DNA of 64,000 nucleotides. It comes from CALSMU01 sp965230225 (GTDB taxonomy: Bacteria > Bacteroidota > Bacteroidia > Flavobacteriales_D > Parvicellaceae). Shown one piece after another: positions 58,955 through 64,000 of this stretch. The DNA lies in assembly GCA_965230225.1 (NCBI GenBank), contig CBDDKM010000010.1, forward strand, positions 744,001-808,000, given 5' to 3'. Numbering within the stretch: position 1 is the stretch's first letter; every line of letters starts with the position of its first letter. A model generated the notes under the pieces. It was not told the DNA's origin and did no database searches. It saw nothing but the letters and a program-made list of their open reading frames with translations. The translations under genes were made by a program, and so were the position numbers.

Positions 58955-60724
58955 ATGGAAGTAGATCAACTCATATTTAAACGACTTCATAGGTTTTATA
59001 AAAAACTAACTCTAAAGAAGGAAGAACCGATTGTGGGGCTGGTAGAGTTAGAACCGTTAAAACCTAAGTTTACGATAATTGCCAGGGCCATCACGGGTAA
59101 GCCAATAGAAATTGTGACGTCTGAACGAGAGGGAGGATGGTCCGGCTATCGTTTTTTCCTACCCAAACAAGTTTATTTTTCGGAGTCGATAAGCGATAAT
59201 CTGGACTTTCTTTTGTTCCGGTTATTCTACATCAGTACTCAGTTTAACTTAAACCAAAATTTCGCCTCAAGTTATGTGTACACAGCCATCGAGGCTCAAC
59301 AAAAAAGCATAGAACACAAAGACGAAGTTCTGCATGAATTATTCAAGGAATTTCCATCCACCCGAAACATTTACCTCAAACAATTAGAGGTCATACAATC
59401 CTTCTATACCCAAAAAGAAAAATCCATTGATTATTCCTGGCTTTATGGAAGGTGGATGCAACGAAACCTACACGAGTTTGTAATGGAAGGAAAAACTGGA
59501 AACTCAAACGTAAAACCTAAAGAAAACCAAGAGATCACCACCGAGAAGGAAGCTAACCCCAGCGATGACATGCAAGTGGTTGGAGTGGATAAAAAACAAA
59601 TTGAAAATGATGTACTCAACCACAATTTTGAAAAGGTAGAAACCGCTTCGGAGTTTAATGGAAACTTTAAAAATATGGACGGCGATGATACATTAGACGA
59701 TCATGAAGACGCCATTAGAGAATTGGATTTAAAATTTACTGTACGTGCAGACGATCCGGTTCACTCAGTTTACAAAGCAGAATTTACCTCTAACACTACA
59801 AACATTGTGGTGGAAGCGGGAGCTGAACACGGTTTTTATTTTAGTTATGATGAGTGGGATTTTAAAACCCGGCAGTACAAGAAAGACTTTTGCAGACTTT
59901 ACCCCAAAGCAGTTCATGGCTCCAACAGTGAATATGTTACCACCACTTTAAAGGAAAATGCTAAATCAGTACGAGATTTAAGTAAATTATTTACTCAAAT
60001 CCACAACGATTATGAAAAAGTAAATCGACTCTCCTTTGGTGAAGAAATAGATTTGGATGCGTTAACAGACACTTACGCTGACATTCAATCTAAGATTACT
60101 CCTTCGGAAAAGCTTTACATCTCCAAGTTTAAACGCAAAAAAGACCTTTCTGTCCTAATATTAATGGACAGCAGTTTATCTTCTGATGGATACACTGGTG
60201 GGTTAAGAGTTCTGGACATTGAAAAACAAGCGGTTATTATGTTCGGAGAGGTACTCAATCAATTCGATATTCCTTTTCAAATTGATACCTTTTCTTCCAG
60301 GTCTAGAAGTAATTGCTCCTACACGGTAATTAAATCTTTTCACGATAACTGGAATAACACCAAAGGTAAAATTGGAGCCATTCAGGCAGAAGGGTACACC
60401 AGAATTGGACCAGCCATCCGCCATGCAGGAAAACTAATGGAAAAACTGGACACTCCAAAAAAATGGATCATTATGCTAAGTGATGGCAAACCGAACGATT
60501 ACGACACCTACGAAGGTAAATATGGAATTGAAGATGTAAAGCAGGCTATTCGGGAGATTAACAAGAATCATATTCATCTTTTTTCTTTAGCTGTAGAAGC
60601 TCAGGCGAAATACTATTTACCATTAATGCTTGGACATAATAATTATAATATACTTTCTCAGGCTTCTCATCTACCGGATGCCTTTGGAAAATTCTATAAA
60701 AAGATTCTAAAAAACTCACTATAA
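58955..60724 (+). CDS. norD: NorD: VWA-domain activator of nitric oxide reductase
   Basis: 589 residues. The C-terminal von Willebrand A domain has the MIDAS metal site LILMDSSLSSDG (Asp405, Ser407, Ser409) and LSDGKPNDYDTYEG. The long helical N-terminal part is typical of NorD. It binds NorQ, and the pair matures cNOR. A low-complexity, acidic linker lies near 190-250. nirS follows after a promoter region of about 150 bases. Confidence 0.94.
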   Translation: MEVDQLIFKRLHRFYKKLTLKKEEPIVGLVELEPLKPKFTIIARAITGKPIEIVTSEREGGWSGYRFFLPKQVYFSESISDNLDFLLFRLFYISTQFNLNQNFASSYVYTAIEAQQKSIEHKDEVLHELFKEFPSTRNIYLKQLEVIQSFYTQKEKSIDYSWLYGRWMQRNLHEFVMEGKTGNSNVKPKENQEITTEKEANPSDDMQVVGVDKKQIENDVLNHNFEKVETASEFNGNFKNMDGDDTLDDHEDAIRELDLKFTVRADDPVHSVYKAEFTSNTTNIVVEAGAEHGFYFSYDEWDFKTRQYKKDFCRLYPKAVHGSNSEYVTTTLKENAKSVRDLSKLFTQIHNDYEKVNRLSFGEEIDLDALTDTYADIQSKITPSEKLYISKFKRKKDLSVLILMDSSLSSDGYTGGLRVLDIEKQAVIMFGEVLNQFDIPFQIDTFSSRSRSNCSYTVIKSFHDNWNNTKGKIGAIQAEGYTRIGPAIRHAGKLMEKLDTPKKWIIMLSDGKPNDYDTYEGKYGIEDVKQAIREINKNHIHLFSLAVEAQAKYYLPLMLGHNNYNILSQASHLPDAFGKFYKKILKNSL

Positions 60725-60754
60725 ACCAACAATATCAAGGCCTTAAAAGAATAT

Positions 60755-60842
60755 ATGATTCAGGTCATGTATTAATCTTTTAAAAGACTTTTTGGTACTT
60801 GACAACTGTCATCATTAGATAAAAGACCTCAAGGTATTTTTA
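60755..60842 (+). promoter_or_regulatory. nirS promoter: two Fnr-type dyads and -7 box
   Basis: Dyad 1 ATGATTCAGGTCAT (60755-60768) and dyad 2 TTGACAACTGTCAT (60799-60812) are 30 bases apart. Between them lies AATCTTTTAAAAGACTTTTT (60774-60793), differing by one base from the norC block and at the same offset. The -7 box TATTTTTA (60835-60842) follows dyad 2 after 22 bases, as in norC. Leader to the ATG about 30 bases. Confidence 0.8.
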
Positions 60843-60878
60843 CACTTGTAAAATCAATAATCTAAAATCGAAATTACG

Positions 60879-62582
60879 ATGAAAAAGAACAGAATAATCA
60901 TTTGGTCTCTAGCCGGAGCAATGGCCTTTTTTAGTAGCTGCGGAGGTGGTGAAAACAAAGGAGAAGGGGAAAAGACGGATGACAAAAAAACAGAAGCCAG
61001 TGAAGAGGGTGCAGCAGAATCCAGTACCGCTCTTTCTGCAAACGAAATGGAGCATGCTAAGGACATTTATTTTAAACAATGTGCCGGATGTCATGGAACC
61101 CTTAGAAAAGGAGCAACCGGACCATCATTATTGCCTGATGGAGATGGTAAAGCACCTGCAACCAAAGACCTTGGGATTGAAGGATTAACTGCTTTCATCA
61201 TGAATGGTACACCAGGTGGAATGCCTGACTGGGGTAACCAGGGTATCTTAACTGAAGATGAAGTGAATTTGATGGCTAGATTCTTAATGGAAGAGCCACC
61301 ACCAATTCCTCCATTTACAATTGATGATATGAAAAGTGCAACATCGGTATTTATCCCTGTTGCAGAAAGACCTACAGAACCTGAGCACGATAGAAACTGG
61401 CAAAACTTTTTCGGTGTAGTATTACGTGACGCCGGACAGGTAGCCATTATAGATGGAGACACTAAAGAGAAAGTAGCGGTAGTTGAAACCGGGTATGCAG
61501 TACACATTTTACGTACATCTGCAACTGGAAGATACTTCTACTCTATCGGACGTGACGGAAAAGTAACTTTAATTGACCTTTGGATGGAAACACCAATGGT
61601 GGTTGCTGAAAGTAAAATCTCTTTCGATGCTCGTTCAGTTGAAGTATCTAAGTACAAAGGATACGAAGACAAGTACATTGTAGTAGGTGGTTATACTCCT
61701 TCTCACTATGTAGTAATGGACGCCTTAACACTTGAACCACTTAAAGTAGTATCTACTTCTGGTGAAGCTTGTGATAACGGAGAATACTTAGAAGAAGCTC
61801 GTGTTGCATCGATTGTTGCATCGCACAAAGATCCAATCTGGGTATTGAACATTAAAGAAACAGGAATGGTTTGGTTAGTGGATTACTCTGACCTTGACAA
61901 AATCGATGAAAACACTGCTAAAATCCCTACTGCAAGATACTTACACGATGGTGGATGGGATCACACAGGACGTTACTTCTTAGTTGCTGCGAATGCTAGT
62001 AACAAGATTGTAGTAATCGATGTGGACGAGAAAAAATTAGCTAAAATCATTGATGTGGGAACTAAGCCTCACCCAGGACGTGGAACCAACATTAAGAATA
62101 GCGAATTCGGAAACATGTGGGTTAGTGGTCACATTGGAGAAAACAGATTATCGTTCATCTCTACTGACCCAGGACCAGATCAATTCAAAGAAGTACACTA
62201 CATGGCACTTCCTGGATCTGGTGGAGGTAACCTGTTCGTAAAATCTCACCCAAATTCTAAACACCTTTGGGCAGATAGAGCCTTGAGTAACAGTGTTGAC
62301 ATGCAACGTACAGTTTATGTTCTGGACACAGAAACTCTTGAGGTTGTAAAAGAGATTCAGATTCCTGAAAAATACGTTGGTCGTGCAGTACACTTAGAGT
62401 ACAACAAAGCAGGAGATCAAATGTGGGTATCTGTATGGGGAGTAATGGACAAGCCTGAAGAAAACGCAATACTAGTTTATGATGATAAAACCCTTGAATT
62501 AATAAATGAAATTACTGGAGACTGGGTGGTAACACCTACTGGTAAATTCAACGTGTACAATACGCAACACGATATTTATTAA
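60879..62582 (+). CDS. nirS: Cytochrome cd1 nitrite reductase
   Basis: 567 residues. The heme c domain has CAGCH (Cys68, Cys71, His72). The d1 propeller has GYAVHILR (proximal His), VASHKDPIWVLNIKETG and GTKPHPGRGTN (the two catalytic His residues). It reduces nitrite to NO. The N-terminus MKKNRIIIWSLAGAMAFFSSC looks like a lipoprotein signal with Cys21, followed by an acidic linker, so this NirS is probably membrane-tethered, unlike the soluble Pseudomonas enzyme. No d1-heme synthesis genes are adjacent. Confidence 0.96.
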   Translation: MKKNRIIIWSLAGAMAFFSSCGGGENKGEGEKTDDKKTEASEEGAAESSTALSANEMEHAKDIYFKQCAGCHGTLRKGATGPSLLPDGDGKAPATKDLGIEGLTAFIMNGTPGGMPDWGNQGILTEDEVNLMARFLMEEPPPIPPFTIDDMKSATSVFIPVAERPTEPEHDRNWQNFFGVVLRDAGQVAIIDGDTKEKVAVVETGYAVHILRTSATGRYFYSIGRDGKVTLIDLWMETPMVVAESKISFDARSVEVSKYKGYEDKYIVVGGYTPSHYVVMDALTLEPLKVVSTSGEACDNGEYLEEARVASIVASHKDPIWVLNIKETGMVWLVDYSDLDKIDENTAKIPTARYLHDGGWDHTGRYFLVAANASNKIVVIDVDEKKLAKIIDVGTKPHPGRGTNIKNSEFGNMWVSGHIGENRLSFISTDPGPDQFKEVHYMALPGSGGGNLFVKSHPNSKHLWADRALSNSVDMQRTVYVLDTETLEVVKEIQIPEKYVGRAVHLEYNKAGDQMWVSVWGVMDKPEENAILVYDDKTLELINEITGDWVVTPTGKFNVYNTQHDIY

Positions 62583-62605
62583 GCTAAGGATTATTGGTTA
62601 AGGGT

Positions 62606-62629
62606 AAACGGAGGCTTCGGCCTCCGTTT
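62606..62629 (+). terminator. Intrinsic terminator of nirS
   Basis: Arms AAACGGAGGC (62606-62615) and GCCTCCGTTT (62620-62629) with a TTCG tetraloop, followed by five more T. A very stable hairpin 23 bases after the nirS stop. Confidence 0.94.
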
Positions 62630-62634
62630 TTTTT

Positions 62635-62648
62635 ATGACCAACATCAT
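62635..62648 (+). promoter_or_regulatory. Possible Fnr-type dyad upstream of the HmuY-like gene
   Basis: ATGACCAACATCAT contains TGAC-N4-ATCA, the same mixed form as dyad 1 of nirS. No TAnnTTT(G/A) box is found 22-23 bases downstream, so a working promoter of the nor/nir type is not shown. Confidence 0.35.
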
Positions 62649-62723
62649 CTTTAGGCATGACCTTAAGCTTTTACCGACTCCCTCCTATTAAAGACCTTTA
62701 TGTCATCTATAAAACCAATAATT

Positions 62724-63983
62724 ATGAAAAGTTTTTTCTCAACCGCATTTATCCTGTTACTATTACTAACAGGAAAAGCACAAACACCAACGGATACGGT
62801 GTCAATGCAAGCACTATATACCAATCAGGTATTTTATAGTTTAGACAATGGTGAAGTTGCCAATATTGACAACAACGACTGGAACATTGCATTTGCTCTT
62901 CATGGAACAGGAGCTGCAGGTAGCGCAATTTTGTTAAATGAAGCCAATACTCAATTATGGACCCCAGCTCAGGATACTTCCTGGTGGGATTCTTTTGATA
63001 CTACGGGACATGCCAACTGGGAAGAACTACTTAATTCGGACACTAGCTGGACCAATGGAGCATTCAATAAATATAGAGGTGCTGCAAGCGGATTTGATTT
63101 GGGATGGGGAATACTTAACCCAAGTAACAACTACTGGACCTTTGGAGACTCCCTTTACGTTGCTAAACTGGGAGATGGCTCATACAGAAAGATCTGGATC
63201 GAAAGCCTTAAAACAGGAGTTTGGGAGTTTACCTACGCCGATGTAGATGGGAACAATGAAAATACAGTTACTATTACCAAGGCTGATTATCCTAACAAAA
63301 ACTTCATTTACTTCTCGTTAGAAAATGATCAGATAATAGATAGAGAACCAGAAAACACCACCTGGGATCTAACATTTGCCAAACACAGAGATGAAGTAAT
63401 GCCCGGAATGATTGTTTCGGTAACCAGCGTATTTAACAACAGATATGTTTGGTCTGCAAAGGCAAACGAAGCAGATTATAATGCAGCTGTTACCAGTACA
63501 ACACCAGTTACTGACTTCAATCAAAACGTAACCAACATTGGTAGAGAGTGGAAAAAATACAGTTCTGCCACAGGGTGGACCGTTTACGACTCCATAGCCT
63601 ATTTTGTTTACGATCAGGACAGCACTGATTTTTACAGAATTGTATTTACCGAGTTTGGAGGTATGGGAGATGGAATCACTTATTTCAACAAAGAACACCT
63701 GGAAGGAGTGGGTATTACTACATTGGAAAACGACATCAACATTTCCTTGTACCCCAACCCAGCGAGAGATCAGGTTACTTTACTGGCAGACTTACCTACC
63801 AATCAGAATTTAGGAATTAAACTGTATAGTGTAAACGGTCAGTTAGTGCACAGCATTAACCAACCAGCCAACAGTGGCATTGGTTATTACACTTTGCCAG
63901 TATCCGATTTTAACAGAGGACTATACCTACTACAAATAGAAGGTGAAGGATTCTCTGCCACTAAGAAATTACTGTTAGAATAA
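62724..63983 (+). CDS. T9SS-exported HmuY-like protein
   Basis: 419 residues from ATG 62724 (signal MKSFFSTAFILLLLLTGKAQ); an upstream ATG at 62700 is less likely. The middle region resembles HmuY-type heme-binding proteins (VFYSLDNGEVANIDNNDWNIAF and ENTTWDLTFAKHRDEV patterns). The end is a type A sorting domain (ISLYPNPARDQVTLLAD to GLYLLQIEG). It would be a surface or secreted protein, perhaps binding heme or a related tetrapyrrole. It lies after the nirS terminator, behind a weak Fnr-like dyad. Confidence 0.85.
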   Translation: MKSFFSTAFILLLLLTGKAQTPTDTVSMQALYTNQVFYSLDNGEVANIDNNDWNIAFALHGTGAAGSAILLNEANTQLWTPAQDTSWWDSFDTTGHANWEELLNSDTSWTNGAFNKYRGAASGFDLGWGILNPSNNYWTFGDSLYVAKLGDGSYRKIWIESLKTGVWEFTYADVDGNNENTVTITKADYPNKNFIYFSLENDQIIDREPENTTWDLTFAKHRDEVMPGMIVSVTSVFNNRYVWSAKANEADYNAAVTSTTPVTDFNQNVTNIGREWKKYSSATGWTVYDSIAYFVYDQDSTDFYRIVFTEFGGMGDGITYFNKEHLEGVGITTLENDINISLYPNPARDQVTLLADLPTNQNLGIKLYSVNGQLVHSINQPANSGIGYYTLPVSDFNRGLYLLQIEGEGFSATKKLLLE

Positions 63984-64000
63984 ACTCATGTTCACTCCTC

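Noticed and set aside
62649..62723. Functional nor/nir-type promoter for the HmuY-like gene
   Set aside because: The dyad at 62635-62648 has no TAnnTTT box at 22-23 bases; TAAGCTTTTA has a different spacing, so only a weak site is listed.
63988..64000. Start of a further gene at the right edge (ATG at 63988)
   Set aside because: Only four codons are visible, too little to support a gene.

Overview
The window reads as chromosome from a member of the Bacteroidota, most like a free-living marine or freshwater Flavobacteriales-type bacterium. The evidence is low GC, type IX secretion (T9SS) C-terminal sorting domains on several proteins, a PorP/SprF protein, a SusC-style TonB receptor with a carboxypeptidase-regulatory plug extension, DUF349, S46 and S9 dipeptidyl peptidases, and many promoters with the Bacteroidota -7 element TAnnTTTG. 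I do not assign a genus. Genes are densely packed, with no gene-free stretch longer than 300 bases. I saw no rRNA, tRNA, insertion sequence, integrase or CRISPR array.

Region 1 (1-25.7 kb) is mostly housekeeping and surface functions. It holds a DnaQ-like exonuclease, an FAH-family hydrolase, T9SS cargo proteins (a SprB-repeat giant, a subtilisin and a 98-residue protein that is almost only a sorting domain), a MORN-repeat protein, an M13 metallopeptidase, ElaA, MeaB, GdhA, RluA, PanB and an ECF sigma factor with a likely membrane partner. It also has a degenerate heme-copper-oxidase-like membrane protein, two tandem membrane proteins of the same build, a truncated hemoglobin, a Dpp11-like S46 peptidase with TPR tail, a membrane protein with NPFGGQ repeats and a THUMP methyltransferase.

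Region 2 (25.7-48.2 kb) holds a SpoIIE-type phosphatase, a frameshifted DksA/TraR-like gene, a DUF819 permease-like protein, DUF349, DPP-IV, a TonB receptor and PyrG. Phenylacetate-pathway genes are scattered here: a PaaI thioesterase, a PaaJ/PcaF thiolase, a PaaY hexapeptide protein and PaaZ. Also present are a Crp/Fnr regulator, PorP and a TPR histidine kinase.

Region 3 (48.2-54.0 kb) is a molybdenum-cofactor operon on the minus strand: modE, a mobA-moaD fusion, moeB with a rhodanese domain, moaE, a frameshifted four-helix-bundle (23S intervening-sequence type) gene flanked by short repeats, and a moaC-mogA fusion. A palindrome very like the E. coli ModE operator lies between the modE -7 box and its ATG, so the operon looks ModE-autoregulated.

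Region 4 (54.0-64.0 kb) is a denitrification and nitric-oxide block on the plus strand: ric (YtfE/ScdA), an Rrf2 regulator with three cysteines, an FNR-like regulator with four N-terminal cysteines, norC, norB, norQ, norD, nirS (cytochrome cd1, with a lipoprotein signal) and a T9SS-exported HmuY-like protein. Together these reduce nitrite to NO to N2O, repair iron centres damaged by NO, and sense NO or oxygen. The norC and nirS promoters share an exact layout: two Fnr-type dyads 30 bases apart, a near-identical 20-base block between them, and 22 bases from the second dyad to the -7 box. The ric promoter has one such dyad at 23 bases. This shared promoter layout and the ModE operator are the strongest regulatory signals in the window.
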